Origin: Stutzerimonas stutzeri
Lineage (GTDB): Bacteria; Pseudomonadota; Gammaproteobacteria; Pseudomonadales; Pseudomonadaceae
NCBI RefSeq assembly: GCF_009789555.1
Contig: NZ_CP046902.1
Span: 1,814,001-1,878,000, forward strand
DNA length: 64,000 bases
Direction of reading: 5' to 3'
Shown: positions 51,583-61,100 of the stretch, one piece after another
Layout: every line of letters starts with the position of its first letter
How positions within the stretch are numbered: the first letter of the stretch is position 1
Program-made: the position numbers and the translations under genes
The notes under the pieces: model-generated
Seen by the model: the letters and a program-made list of their open reading frames with translations, nothing else
What the model was told of the DNA's origin: nothing
The model's database searches: none

Positions 51583-53232
51583 ATGGCTGCTAAAGAAGTT
51601 AAATTCGGCGATTCCGCCCGTAAGAAAATGCTGGCAGGCGTCAACGTCCTGGCTGACGCAGTAAAAGCGACCCTCGGCCCGAAAGGCCGCAACGTGGTCC
51701 TGGAGAAGAGCTTCGGCGCGCCGACCATCACCAAGGACGGCGTCTCCGTCGCCAAGGAAATCGAGCTGAAGGATCGCTTCGAGAACATGGGCGCGCAGCT
51801 GGTCAAGGACGTCGCATCCAAGGCCAACGACGAGGCCGGTGACGGCACCACCACCGCCACCGTTCTGGCCCAGGCCATCGTCAACGAAGGCCTGAAAGCC
51901 GTCGCTGCCGGCATGAACCCGATGGACCTCAAGCGCGGCATCGACAAGGCGACCATCGCCGTCGTCGCTGAGCTGAAGAACCTGGCCAAGCCGTGCACCG
52001 ACTTCAAGGCCATCGCCCAGGTCGGCACCATTTCCGCCAACTCCGACAGCTCCATCGGCGCGATCATCGCCGAAGCCATGGAGAAGGTCGGCAAGGAAGG
52101 CGTGATCACCGTTGAAGAAGGCTCGGGCCTGGAAAACGAACTGTCCGTCGTCGAAGGCATGCAGTTCGACCGTGGCTACCTGTCCCCTTACTTCATCAAC
52201 AAGCCGGACACCATGGTGGCCGAGCTGGACAGCCCGCTGCTGCTGCTGGTCGACAAGAAGATCTCCAACATCCGCGAACTGCTGCCGGTTCTCGAAGCCG
52301 TTGCCAAAGCCGGTCGTCCGCTGCTGATCGTGGCCGAAGACGTCGAAGGCGAAGCCCTGGCGACCCTGGTCGTCAACAACATGCGCGGCATCGTCAAGGT
52401 TGCGGCCGTCAAGGCGCCAGGCTTCGGTGATCGTCGCAAGGCCATGCTGCAGGACATCGCGATCCTGACCGGTGGCACCGTGATTTCCGAAGAAGTCGGC
52501 CTGAGCCTGGAAACCACTACCCTGGAGCACCTGGGTAATGCCAAGCGCGTCGTGCTGAACAAGGAAAACACCACCATCATCGACGGCGCTGGCCAGCAGG
52601 CTGACATCGAAGCCCGCGTTGCTCAGATCCGCAAGCAGGTCGAAGACACCACCTCCGACTACGACAAGGAAAAGCTGCAAGAGCGCCTGGCCAAGCTGGC
52701 CGGTGGTGTTGCGGTGATCAAGGTCGGTGCCGGTACCGAAGTCGAGATGAAAGAGAAGAAGGCCCGCGTCGAAGACGCCCTGCACGCAACCCGCGCAGCG
52801 GTCGAAGAAGGTGTGGTACCTGGCGGCGGTGTTGCGCTGGTGCGCGCGCTGCAGGCCATCTCCGAACTCAAGGGCGAGAACGAAGACCAGAACGTCGGTA
52901 TCGCACTGCTGCGTCGCGCTGTCGAAGCACCGCTGCGTCAGATCGTGGCCAACGCCGGCGGTGAGCCGAGCGTCGTGGTCGACAAGGTCAAGCAGGGTGA
53001 AGGCAACTACGGCTTCAACGCCGCGTCCGACACCTACGGCGACATGATCGAAATGGGCATCCTCGATCCGGCCAAGGTGACGCGTTCCGCGCTGCAGGCT
53101 GCTGCCTCCATTGGCGGCCTGATGGTCACCACCGAAGCCATGGTCGCCGAGAGCATCGACGACAAGGCCGCTCCAGCCATGCCGGACATGGGTGGCATGG
53201 GCGGTATGGGTGGTATGGGCGGCATGATGTAA
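51583..53232 (+). CDS. groEL: Chaperonin GroEL
   Basis: 549 residues. ATP-binding GDGTTTATVLAQ (near 86-97), the VVDKVKQGEGNYGFNA and GGGVALVRA blocks and the C-terminal GGM repeats (GGMGGMGGMGGMM). Full length. Second gene of the heat-shock operon; followed by a terminator. Confidence 0.98.
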   Translation: MAAKEVKFGDSARKKMLAGVNVLADAVKATLGPKGRNVVLEKSFGAPTITKDGVSVAKEIELKDRFENMGAQLVKDVASKANDEAGDGTTTATVLAQAIVNEGLKAVAAGMNPMDLKRGIDKATIAVVAELKNLAKPCTDFKAIAQVGTISANSDSSIGAIIAEAMEKVGKEGVITVEEGSGLENELSVVEGMQFDRGYLSPYFINKPDTMVAELDSPLLLLVDKKISNIRELLPVLEAVAKAGRPLLIVAEDVEGEALATLVVNNMRGIVKVAAVKAPGFGDRRKAMLQDIAILTGGTVISEEVGLSLETTTLEHLGNAKRVVLNKENTTIIDGAGQQADIEARVAQIRKQVEDTTSDYDKEKLQERLAKLAGGVAVIKVGAGTEVEMKEKKARVEDALHATRAAVEEGVVPGGGVALVRALQAISELKGENEDQNVGIALLRRAVEAPLRQIVANAGGEPSVVVDKVKQGEGNYGFNAASDTYGDMIEMGILDPAKVTRSALQAAASIGGLMVTTEAMVAESIDDKAAPAMPDMGGMGGMGGMGGMM

Positions 53233-53250
53233 ACCTGCCTCCGCTGTATG

Positions 53251-53283
53251 AAAAGCCTCGCCTTTTGGCGAGGCTTTTTTTTT
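53251..53283 (+). terminator. Rho-independent terminator after groEL
   Basis: AAAAGCCTCGCC / GGCGAGGCTTTT form a 12-bp stem with a TTTT loop, followed by a nine-base T run. 18 bases after the groEL stop. Confidence 0.96.
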
Positions 53284-53451
53284 GCGCCATCGGCAGCGAA
53301 CGGGTGTTTGGCGTGGTGCCTGGACAAACAGGCGACGCCCGGTTGGTCGTAGCCCTGCTCAAAAAACGACCACTTGTCATGTTCTTCGGCGCACAGCCAG
53401 ATACTGGACTATGGTGAGCTCTCGATTCACCAGATAACAAGGGCTTGCGCC

Positions 53452-53682
53452 ATGAAGCTTGAAATTGCACGAGGAATGTTTCTCGCCGGAGCGCTGGGTG
53501 TCGCTTCCCTGTGTGCCGCCGCTTGGAGCGAGCCCGATGCCCAGGTGGTGGCGCGCAGCGAGGTCAGCGACCATTGCCCGATTCCGCGCATGGCGCAGGT
53601 GCCTGCCTGGGAGGCACGCCCCGATCAGGATCTGTTGTTGTTCATGTACGGTTTGTCGCAGAGTCTGGTGGGTCAAAGCTAG
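53452..53682 (+). CDS. Small exported protein, unknown
   Basis: 76 residues. N-terminal signal-like segment (MKLEIARGMFLAGALGVASLCAAAWS) then a short polar tail with one Cys (SDHCPIP) and a hydrophobic end (LLLFMYGLSQSLVGQS). Start ATG 53452 chosen because it opens the signal peptide; AAGGG upstream is modest. A frame to 53374 adds nothing. Occurs after groEL in pseudomonads, from memory of the locus. Function unknown. Confidence 0.6.
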   Translation: MKLEIARGMFLAGALGVASLCAAAWSEPDAQVVARSEVSDHCPIPRMAQVPAWEARPDQDLLLFMYGLSQSLVGQS

Positions 53683-53694
53683 CGATCCGCTTCG

Positions 53695-53723
53695 CCCCCT
53701 CTGCCCGGTACGAGCGGAGGGGG
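53695..53723. terminator. Hairpin between convergent small gene and mexW
   Basis: CCCCCTCTGC / GCGGAGGGGG form a 10-bp stem (one G-T pair) around a 9-base loop in the 48 bases between the two stop codons. No T run, so termination is uncertain. Confidence 0.45.
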
Positions 53724-53730
53724 TGACGCT

Positions 53731-56700
53731 TCAGCCCTTGCTTCGAACGGTGCTGCTGCGTTCCGGACGTGCCAGCAAGGTGTAGACGGCAGGCAGGACG
53801 AACAAAGTGAACAGCGTGCCGACGGTCATGCCGGTCGCAATCACCATCCCGATATCGAAACGACTGACCGCGCCGGCACCGCTGGCCAGGATCAGCGGCA
53901 CCATGCCGAACACCGTTGCCGCTGTCGTCATCAATACCGGGCGCAGGCGGATGGCCGCCGCTTCTTCCACGGCCTCGCGACGGCTCAGCCCGCGTTCCTG
54001 GCGCAGCTGATTGGCGAACTCGACAATCATGATGCCGTGCTTGCTGATCAACCCGATCAGCGTAACCAGTCCGACCTGGGTGTAGATGTTCATGCTCGAC
54101 AGGCCGAGGAACAGCGGCACCAGTGCGCCACAGATCGACAGCGGCACGGTGACCAGAATCACCAGCGGATCTCGGAAACTCTCGAACTGTGCCGCCAGCA
54201 CCAGAAAGATGACCGCCAGCGCGAGCGCGAAGGTCGTGTACAGGGCGGAACCTTCCTGGATGTACTGACGCGACGCGCCGGCATAGTCGAAGGTAAAGCC
54301 TTGCGGCGCTTGTTCGCGGGCGATGCTGCGCAGCGTATCGATGGCCTCGCCCATGCTGACGATCGGGAAGCCCTGGATGGTCGCCGCGTTGAGCTGCTGG
54401 AATTGCGCCAACTGGGTCGGACGTGCCCGGTCATGCACCTTGATCAGGGTGGATAAGGGCAGCATCTCGTTCCGGTCGTTCTTGACGTAATAGTTGCTCA
54501 ACCAGCCCGGGTTGTCCCGGTAGGCCTGTTCGACCTGGGCGATCACCTTGTAGCTTCGGCCCTCGATGGTGAAGCGATTGATTTCGCTTTCGCCGAGCAG
54601 GGTGGCCAGCGTCACGCCGAGATCTTCCATCGTCACGCCCATCTGCGCGGCTTTTTCGCGGTCGATTTCGACGACGATCTCCGGCTTGTCGAACGCCAGG
54701 TCCACATCGAGAAACGCGAACTTGCCGGACGCCTGGGCCTTTTCCTTGATGCGCTCGGTGACCTGCAACAGCGACTCGTAGTCGTTTGCCGTGTTGATCA
54801 CGAACTGGAATGGCAGTCCCTCGCCGGTGCCGGGCAGGGAGGGCAGGTTGAACCCGAAGATCTGCAGCCCGGGAATCTTGTCGAGCTTGGCCTGCACCAG
54901 GGGAAGCACTTCCATTTGGGTGCGCTCGCGCTCGTCCCAGGGCGTCATGAGAAACCCGCCGATGCCGCTCTGTACGCCGTTGAAGCCGTTGATCTGGAAC
55001 CAGGAGTAGTACTCCGGGAACGATTTGAACACCTCCAGGAACTGGTCGGTATAGGCGTTCAGGTAGTCGAGGTTGGCCGTTTGCGGTGCGCTGGCCATCA
55101 TGAAGATGATGCCCTGGTCTTCTTCGGGCGCCAGTTCGCTTTCGGTAAACATGAGCAGGACAGGAATCAGCCCGAGCACGATCACGGCGAACACCAGTAC
55201 CACCGGACGCGTGTTCAGAGTGCCGTGCAGGGCGCGCTGATAGCGCAGCTTCAACCGATCGAAGATCAGGTCCAGCCGGTGAGCCAGGCCCGTCGGGCTC
55301 TGTTCATGGCGGAGCAGGCGCGAGCACATCATCGGCGACAACGTCAGCGCCACTACCCCGGAAATGATCACCGCACCGGCCAGCGTCAGCGCGAACTCCT
55401 GGAACAGCGCGCCGGTCAGACCCTGCAGAAAGCCGATCGGCGCGTAGACCGCCGCCAGGGTGATGGTCATGGTGACCACCGGCATGGCGATCTCCCTCGC
55501 GCCGTCAATCGCCGCCTGGATCGGCGCCTTGCCTTTTTCGATGTGGCGGTGGATGTTTTCCACCACCACGATCGCATCGTCCACCACCAGACCGATCGCC
55601 AGCACCATGGCCAGCAATGTCAGCAGATTGATCGAATACCCCATGGCCTGCATGAAGAACATCACACCGATCATCGACAGCGGAATGGTCACCACCGGAA
55701 TCAGAACCGAACGCAGCGAACCCAGGAACAGGAAGACCACCACGATCACGATGACCACCGCTTCGGCGAGGGTCTTCACCACCTCGTCGATGGAGGCCTG
55801 GATGAAGCGCGTGGCGTCATAGGCGATGGTGACCTTCAAGCTCGGCGGCAGTTGCGATTCGATCTCCGGCATGATCGCGCGCACCTCGCTGATCACATCC
55901 AGCGGGTTGGCGCTCGGGGTGCCCTTGATGCCGATGTAGACCGAGGGAATGCCGTCGAACGAGCTGATGGCGTTGTAGCTTTCGGCGCCCATCTCGATCC
56001 GCGCCACATCGCCGAGCAGCACCCGGCTGTCGCCCTGGGTCTTCACCGCAATGGCGGCGAACGCCTCGGGCGTTTTCAGTTCGGTGTCGGCGTTGATGCT
56101 GGTGACGACGTATTGCCCCTTCACCTCCCCGGCCGCGGACAGGAAGTTGTACTTGCGTACCGCCTCGTTGACATCGCTTGCCGACAGGCCGTACGCGGCG
56201 AGTTTCACCGGGTCCAGCCAGAGACGCATGGCGAAGACCTGATTGCCGAGAATTTCGGCCTCGGCCATGCCGGGCAAGGTGGCCAGCTTCGGCTGGATGA
56301 CCCGCGACAGGTAATCGGTGATCTGCGGATTGCTCAGCTGTTCGCTGTAGAAACTGATGTACATGAGCGCCGTGGAGTCGGCGGCCTGCTTGTTCAGCAC
56401 CGGGTCCTCGGCATTCTGGGGCAACTGGTTCTTCACCGAGTTGGCTTGGCTCAACAGCTCGGTATAGAGCCGGTCGGTGTCGGCCCCGATTCGCGCGTAA
56501 ACCGAGATGACCGAGAGGTTCTGCTGGCTCACCGAGGTCATGTAGTCCACGCCTTCGGCGCTGGCCAGACTCTGTTGCAGCGGCTGGGTGATATAGCCCT
56601 GGATGGTTTCGGCGTTGGCACCAGGATAGGCCGTGGTCACCGTGATCAGGGCGCTTTCCATCTGCGGATACTGGCGTATCACCAGGCTGTTGAACGCCTG

Positions 56701-56778
56701 AAAGCCGAGCAGCACGATCAGCAGACTGATCACGCTGGCCAGTACAGGGCGGCGAATGAATGGATCGGTAAAAGCCAT
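53731..56778 (-). CDS. mexW: RND multidrug efflux permease, MexW type
   Basis: 1015 residues, full length for an HAE1-family RND pump. Starts MAFTDPFIRRPVLASVISLL; 12 membrane helices with two large periplasmic loops; the helix-4 proton-relay Asp pair is seen in GLVVDDAIVVVEN. The N-terminus and gene pairing match P. aeruginosa MexW, from memory, and position next to the imelysin iron cluster agrees with MexVW there. Works with MexV and an unlinked outer-membrane channel (OprM in P. aeruginosa). MexV starts 29 bases upstream. No local regulator. Confidence 0.93.
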   Translation of the reverse strand: MAFTDPFIRRPVLASVISLLIVLLGFQAFNSLVIRQYPQMESALITVTTAYPGANAETIQGYITQPLQQSLASAEGVDYMTSVSQQNLSVISVYARIGADTDRLYTELLSQANSVKNQLPQNAEDPVLNKQAADSTALMYISFYSEQLSNPQITDYLSRVIQPKLATLPGMAEAEILGNQVFAMRLWLDPVKLAAYGLSASDVNEAVRKYNFLSAAGEVKGQYVVTSINADTELKTPEAFAAIAVKTQGDSRVLLGDVARIEMGAESYNAISSFDGIPSVYIGIKGTPSANPLDVISEVRAIMPEIESQLPPSLKVTIAYDATRFIQASIDEVVKTLAEAVVIVIVVVFLFLGSLRSVLIPVVTIPLSMIGVMFFMQAMGYSINLLTLLAMVLAIGLVVDDAIVVVENIHRHIEKGKAPIQAAIDGAREIAMPVVTMTITLAAVYAPIGFLQGLTGALFQEFALTLAGAVIISGVVALTLSPMMCSRLLRHEQSPTGLAHRLDLIFDRLKLRYQRALHGTLNTRPVVLVFAVIVLGLIPVLLMFTESELAPEEDQGIIFMMASAPQTANLDYLNAYTDQFLEVFKSFPEYYSWFQINGFNGVQSGIGGFLMTPWDERERTQMEVLPLVQAKLDKIPGLQIFGFNLPSLPGTGEGLPFQFVINTANDYESLLQVTERIKEKAQASGKFAFLDVDLAFDKPEIVVEIDREKAAQMGVTMEDLGVTLATLLGESEINRFTIEGRSYKVIAQVEQAYRDNPGWLSNYYVKNDRNEMLPLSTLIKVHDRARPTQLAQFQQLNAATIQGFPIVSMGEAIDTLRSIAREQAPQGFTFDYAGASRQYIQEGSALYTTFALALAVIFLVLAAQFESFRDPLVILVTVPLSICGALVPLFLGLSSMNIYTQVGLVTLIGLISKHGIMIVEFANQLRQERGLSRREAVEEAAAIRLRPVLMTTAATVFGMVPLILASGAGAVSRFDIGMVIATGMTVGTLFTLFVLPAVYTLLARPERSSTVRSKG

Positions 56779-56807
56779 GACGATCTATGTCCCTGTAGTC
56801 GACGCCC

Positions 56808-57956
56808 TCAGCGGTCGTCGGACCCGCTGTTTGGCGCGAGCGTACGTTTTTCGGCGATGGCGACGTGGGCACCGGTATCGAGCTTGAGCTGGCCGGCAAC
56901 GATGACCTGCTCGCCTGCATCGAGCCCGTCGAGGATCACCACGCGGCCGTCGCGACGCTCGCCGGTCTCGACGAAACGCCGCTCCACGACCCGATAGGGT
57001 TCGCTGCGCTCGGCCGCCTCGGCGCCTTCCTCGGGTTCGGGCGGCTGACCTTCGGTCACGACCAGCACCGAGTTACCGTAAAGCGTGTAGGTGATCGCGG
57101 TTTCCGGCACCACGACCCGCGCCTCCTCGCTGGGCAACAGCACCTGCAGGTCGGCGAACATGCCAGGCAGCAGCCGCTCGCCCGGGTTGGCCAGCTCTGC
57201 GCGCACCTGCACGTTGCGGGTGGTGGTTTCCACCTTGGGATTCAAGGCGACGATCCTGCCTTCGAACCGTTCGCCCGGAAACGCGGCGACCTCCAGCCGA
57301 ACGGCTTGTCCGATGCTGAGCCAGGGCACCTGCTGTTCGGCCAGATAGAAGTCGACGTACAGGGTCGACAGATCCTGCAAGGTGGCGATGGGCGTGCCGG
57401 CCGCAACGAAGTCGCCCACGTCGACCTGCCGGATGCCGATGGTCCCGGAGAAGGGTGCGAGGATGCGTTTTTTCGCCAGGCTCGCCTTCAACTGGGCAAC
57501 CGTAGCCGCGGCTTTCTGGGATTCGGCATTGAGCCGGTCGAACTCGCTGCGCGAGATGGCCTGCCGGTCGACCAGGCTGCGTGCCCGCTGGAATTCCACT
57601 TTGGCCAGGTGCAGATCGGCCTCGGCGGCCGCCAGGCTGGCCTTCTCGATTTCGCTGTCGAGCAGAACGATCGGCTGGCCCTTGGTCACTTTTTCGCCTG
57701 AGCGAAACTGCACGGCGCTGACGGTGCCGGCAATCTCCACCGACAGGTCGATGCCCTGCGACGCTGTCAGCGTACCGATTGCCGGCAGCCGGCTCTGCCA
57801 GGGCTGGCGACTGGACTCGACGACCTCGACATCGATCGGCGGCTTCGGTGCCTTGAATTGCTGGATTTGCGAGTAGATCGAATTGAACTTCAAGGCGGCG
57901 AGGATCAGTACAACGACGATCACCGCGCCGAGCATGAGCAGCATGCGGCGCAACAT
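56808..57956 (-). CDS. mexV: RND efflux periplasmic adaptor, MexV type
   Basis: 382 residues. N-terminal membrane/signal segment (MLRRMLLMLGAVIVVVLILA), lipoyl-type halves (TVSAVQFRSGEKVTKGQPIVLL and ILAPFSGTIGIRQVDVGDFV) flanking a coiled-coil hairpin, then beta-barrel (STLYVDFYLAEQQVPWL) and membrane-proximal domains. There is no lipobox, so it is anchored by the N-terminal helix. Pairs with MexW. Confidence 0.93.
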   Translation of the reverse strand: MLRRMLLMLGAVIVVVLILAALKFNSIYSQIQQFKAPKPPIDVEVVESSRQPWQSRLPAIGTLTASQGIDLSVEIAGTVSAVQFRSGEKVTKGQPIVLLDSEIEKASLAAAEADLHLAKVEFQRARSLVDRQAISRSEFDRLNAESQKAAATVAQLKASLAKKRILAPFSGTIGIRQVDVGDFVAAGTPIATLQDLSTLYVDFYLAEQQVPWLSIGQAVRLEVAAFPGERFEGRIVALNPKVETTTRNVQVRAELANPGERLLPGMFADLQVLLPSEEARVVVPETAITYTLYGNSVLVVTEGQPPEPEEGAEAAERSEPYRVVERRFVETGERRDGRVVILDGLDAGEQVIVAGQLKLDTGAHVAIAEKRTLAPNSGSDDR

Positions 57957-58258
57957 TTTCCGTATTCCTTGGAGAGATGAGCCGGCTGACTACTGCCGTG
58001 ATACGAGGCAGCCGTTCGAGTGCACACGAGCGACCGAGTGCCGGTCTGATGGGGCCTCGGTTCATTGTTCCGACAGGGTGCCGGGGAAGCAGCGAAATTA
58101 GCGTCGAATCCGACGCATGTAAAGGGACAGGTAAACGCCTTTCCGACACACTGCAAGCGGACGCACAAACTGGCGAAACAGAGCACAGCGTTGCGGCGGC
58201 CAGGACCCGACCGTGCAACGGCGCCGCCGCATGGCACCGTTGCATCGAGCGCGGGCCG
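57957..58258. promoter_or_regulatory. Intergenic region upstream of mexVW
   Basis: 302 bases between mexV and the end of the chemoreceptor gene. Contains the mexVW promoter, but no clear boxes, inverted repeat or regulator gene; no terminator for the chemoreceptor transcript was seen. Confidence 0.45.
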
Positions 58259-59884
58259 TCAGCTTGCGAGGCGGTGCGTTACATCGCTGAGCTGGGCTGA
58301 AAGGTCGTGCAGGTTCCGGCTGGCTTTTTCTGTTCGTTCGACGTTGTCCTGGTTGGTCGTGGCGATGGCGGTAATTTCGGTCAGGTTGCGCGAAATGTCT
58401 TCCGCCACGAACGTCTGCTCCTCGGCTGCGGTGGCGATCTGCCGGTTCATGTCGCGGATCGCCTCGACTTCCCGGGTGATGCGCTGAAGCATGCCGCCCG
58501 CCTGCGTGACCTGCTCGACACCTTCGTCGCTGCGGTGCTGCCCGCTTTCGATCGCCCGCACGGCATCCACCGCGCCGGTTTGCACCGTGTCGATGATCTG
58601 GTGGATCTCGGCCGTGGAATCAGCGGTGCGTTTGGCCAGTGTGCGCACTTCATCGGCAACTACGGCGAAACCACGACCCGAATCGCCGGCGCGGGCGGCT
58701 TCGATGGCCGCGTTCAGGGCCAGCAGGTTGGTTTGATCGGCTATGCCCCGAATCACATCCAGAACCTTGCCAATGCGAGCGCTGTCGGTTTCCAGGCGCC
58801 GTATGACCTCGGCGGTGGTGACGATTTCGCCGCGCATCCGGGTGATCGTCTGGATCGTCGAGCGCATCATGTCCTCGCCCTGCTGCGCCGAATGGTCGGC
58901 GGTATCCGCTGCACGCGCGGCTTCTGCGGCATGGCGCGCCACCTCCTGCGCGGTGGCTGACATTTCATGCATGGCGGTTGCGACCTGATCGGTACGCGAG
59001 AACTGCTCGCGCGTGCCTTGCCCCATCAGCGCGGCGATGGCGTTCAGTTCGCCGCTGGCGTTATCCAGGTCCGAGGTGCTGCGTTGCAGGCGGGCGAAGG
59101 TGTCGGCAAGGAAATCGCGCAGGATGTTCGCGGCGACTGCCAGGCGCCCCAGTTCATCCGGGCGGGAACTGTCGACACGCTCACTGAAATTGCCTTGGCT
59201 CAGCTTGGCGATGTGATCGATCAATTGGCGGATCGGGCCGATCAGGTTGCGGTTGACCAGCCACACGCTCAGAAGCGCCACCAGTGCGCCGGCAACGAGC
59301 ATGATCAGCGAGCCGGTGACGATGGCACGGTCGGCCGCGTGGCTGATTTGTTCGGCGTTGCGCAACGCAGCGTCGCGCAGTTGCTCCACCAGGGCGCTGA
59401 GCTGATCGCTGGTGTCGCGGTCGATGCCCTGCACGGCTTTGTCCCCGGCAAACGGGTCGTGTCCGGCGGCGACGTAGGCGTCACGGCCGGCACGGTAGGC
59501 AATACCCAGGCTGCGGTGGGTTTCGCTCAACTGGCGAAGCTGGCTCGACAGGGCCGGGGCATGTTCGCTTCGCTCGACCAGTTTCGCCAGGATCGCCTGG
59601 ACCTTGCGTTCCTGATCCTCGAAGCGCTGCCAGTAGGTGTTCAACGCGTCCGGCGTCTTGCCACGCAGCAGGACATTTTTCCATTCCTGCACCTGAAGCT
59701 TGAATTCCACGTTGGTTTCGTCGATCAGGCGCGACGTTTCGATGGGGCCCTTGAGCAGTTTCTGGTAGGCGGAAATGTCGTCCGACAGAAATGAAAAGCT
59801 GGCGAGGGCGATCATCAACATCACCAGCAGGCTGCCGCCGATCAGGGTCAGTAGCTGAGCACGCAGGGATTTATTCACGAACAT
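58259..59884 (-). CDS. Methyl-accepting chemotaxis protein
   Basis: 541 residues. Membrane helices at ~11-33 and ~190-212 bracket a helical periplasmic ligand domain; HAMP follows; the signalling hairpin IADQTNLLALNAAIEAARAGDSGRGFAVVADEVRTLAKR is intact, with helical methylation bundles on both sides. The periplasmic domain is of four-helix-bundle type (perhaps PilJ/HBM-like); ligand unknown. No C-terminal pentapeptide for CheR is seen. A lone gene. Confidence 0.94.
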   Translation of the reverse strand: MFVNKSLRAQLLTLIGGSLLVMLMIALASFSFLSDDISAYQKLLKGPIETSRLIDETNVEFKLQVQEWKNVLLRGKTPDALNTYWQRFEDQERKVQAILAKLVERSEHAPALSSQLRQLSETHRSLGIAYRAGRDAYVAAGHDPFAGDKAVQGIDRDTSDQLSALVEQLRDAALRNAEQISHAADRAIVTGSLIMLVAGALVALLSVWLVNRNLIGPIRQLIDHIAKLSQGNFSERVDSSRPDELGRLAVAANILRDFLADTFARLQRSTSDLDNASGELNAIAALMGQGTREQFSRTDQVATAMHEMSATAQEVARHAAEAARAADTADHSAQQGEDMMRSTIQTITRMRGEIVTTAEVIRRLETDSARIGKVLDVIRGIADQTNLLALNAAIEAARAGDSGRGFAVVADEVRTLAKRTADSTAEIHQIIDTVQTGAVDAVRAIESGQHRSDEGVEQVTQAGGMLQRITREVEAIRDMNRQIATAAEEQTFVAEDISRNLTEITAIATTNQDNVERTEKASRNLHDLSAQLSDVTHRLAS

Positions 59885-60003
59885 CGGAGCGGTCTCTTAT
59901 CGAGGGGGCTTGCGAACACCGCAAGGGTGAACCGAGCAGCTCGATAAAAATGACCGCTCGGTCCCTCTGCGTTTCGGCGCGCCGCTTCGATACTTGAGCG
60001 CTT

Positions 60004-61098
60004 TCAGGCCAGCCGCAGATGGTTATCCCACAGGCCCGCAGGCAACTGCAGCGCGGTGCTGACGAAGCGCTCGCCGCTGCAATCGACCAACCGGCAGCGG
60101 CCTTGGCCCGAGCTGACCACGAAGCCTTGCGCGACCGCCGCGACCCCGGCGCAATCGGGCAGGTGCACTTCCTGGCGCAGGGTTGCGCTGTCAAGGTCCC
60201 AGAAGAACACCTTGTTGCCGCGGGGTGCCGTCACGGCCAGCAGGCGCAGGCGGTCGTGAATCGCCAGGCTGGCGGTGTACTGGTTCATGGTCTGGCGCTG
60301 GGCTTCTGCCAGCGGGAAGGGCTGGAAGGGCTGGCCCGGGCGCTTGATCGCCAGCAGCGGTACCCGATCCATGGGATCGCCTTCGTACTGCTGTCCGGAC
60401 ACCACGGTTCCATCGGCGGCAACGGCCAGATGGCGCACGCTGTTCATCCGTTCGGGCAGCCGCTCCTTGCTGATCAGCGTGCCGTCGCGGCGCAGCATCA
60501 CCAGGCTGGGTTCCATGGCATCGAGATTCATCATTTCCCGGCTGTCGGCTTCGGTACGGATGCCGCCGTTGGCGATCACCAGCGTCTCGCCGTCGGGCAT
60601 CCACAGCAGCTGATGCGGGCCTATGCCGTGCGTCGAATGCTCTGCGCTGCGTACCAGCCGCTGTTGCTCGACGCGATAGATGCCCAGCACGCCGCGGCCC
60701 GCATCGGCGGTGTCGTTCTCGGTGGTGTAGAACCAGTCGCCACTGGCCTGGAACACACCGTGGCCATAGAAATGCCGGTCCGGCGGCGAGGCCAGCACCT
60801 GCAGCAGCGTGCCGTCACGGCTGTCGATCAGGTAGCTTTCACGGCTTGGCCGGCGCCCAACGAACACCGCCAGGGGCAGATGGGGATGGGCGTAGACGTC
60901 ATGGCAGCGCTCGCTGACCGGTGTGGCGAACACGCGCGTGCCGTCGAGCCGGTAGCCGACCGCGTAGTGTCGACCATCGGCATCGTCGCGTGCCGAAAGC
61001 AACAAGGGTTGGTCGGTATGCCGGCTGAGGGTCCAGCCGCCGACGGCTGAGGCTGCCACCAGGGCACTGCCCAGCCCGAGGAAGGTACGGCGTCTCAT
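60004..61098 (-). CDS. DUF1513 beta-propeller-like exported protein (iron cluster)
   Basis: 364 residues. Twin-arginine signal (MRRRTFLGLGSALVAASAVG). Mature part has repeating W/Y-containing blade-like strands (DVYAHPHLPLAVFVGRRP, HFYGHGVFQASGDWFYTTEN), as in DUF1513. Last gene of the imelysin cluster; two bases after the imelysin lipoprotein stop. ATG 61098 chosen; TTG 61104 would overlap that stop. The role is thought to be in iron handling, by association only. Confidence 0.88.
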   Translation of the reverse strand: MRRRTFLGLGSALVAASAVGGWTLSRHTDQPLLLSARDDADGRHYAVGYRLDGTRVFATPVSERCHDVYAHPHLPLAVFVGRRPSRESYLIDSRDGTLLQVLASPPDRHFYGHGVFQASGDWFYTTENDTADAGRGVLGIYRVEQQRLVRSAEHSTHGIGPHQLLWMPDGETLVIANGGIRTEADSREMMNLDAMEPSLVMLRRDGTLISKERLPERMNSVRHLAVAADGTVVSGQQYEGDPMDRVPLLAIKRPGQPFQPFPLAEAQRQTMNQYTASLAIHDRLRLLAVTAPRGNKVFFWDLDSATLRQEVHLPDCAGVAAVAQGFVVSSGQGRCRLVDCSGERFVSTALQLPAGLWDNHLRLA

Positions 61099-61100
61099 GA

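Noticed and set aside
53190..53232. GGM tandem repeat at the end of groEL
   Set aside because: Normal C-terminal tail of GroEL, not a mobile or regulatory repeat.
54916..56997. 693-codon open frame antisense to mexW
   Set aside because: Low-complexity His/Arg/Gln-rich translation and no ribosome binding site; a mirror of the efflux permease gene.
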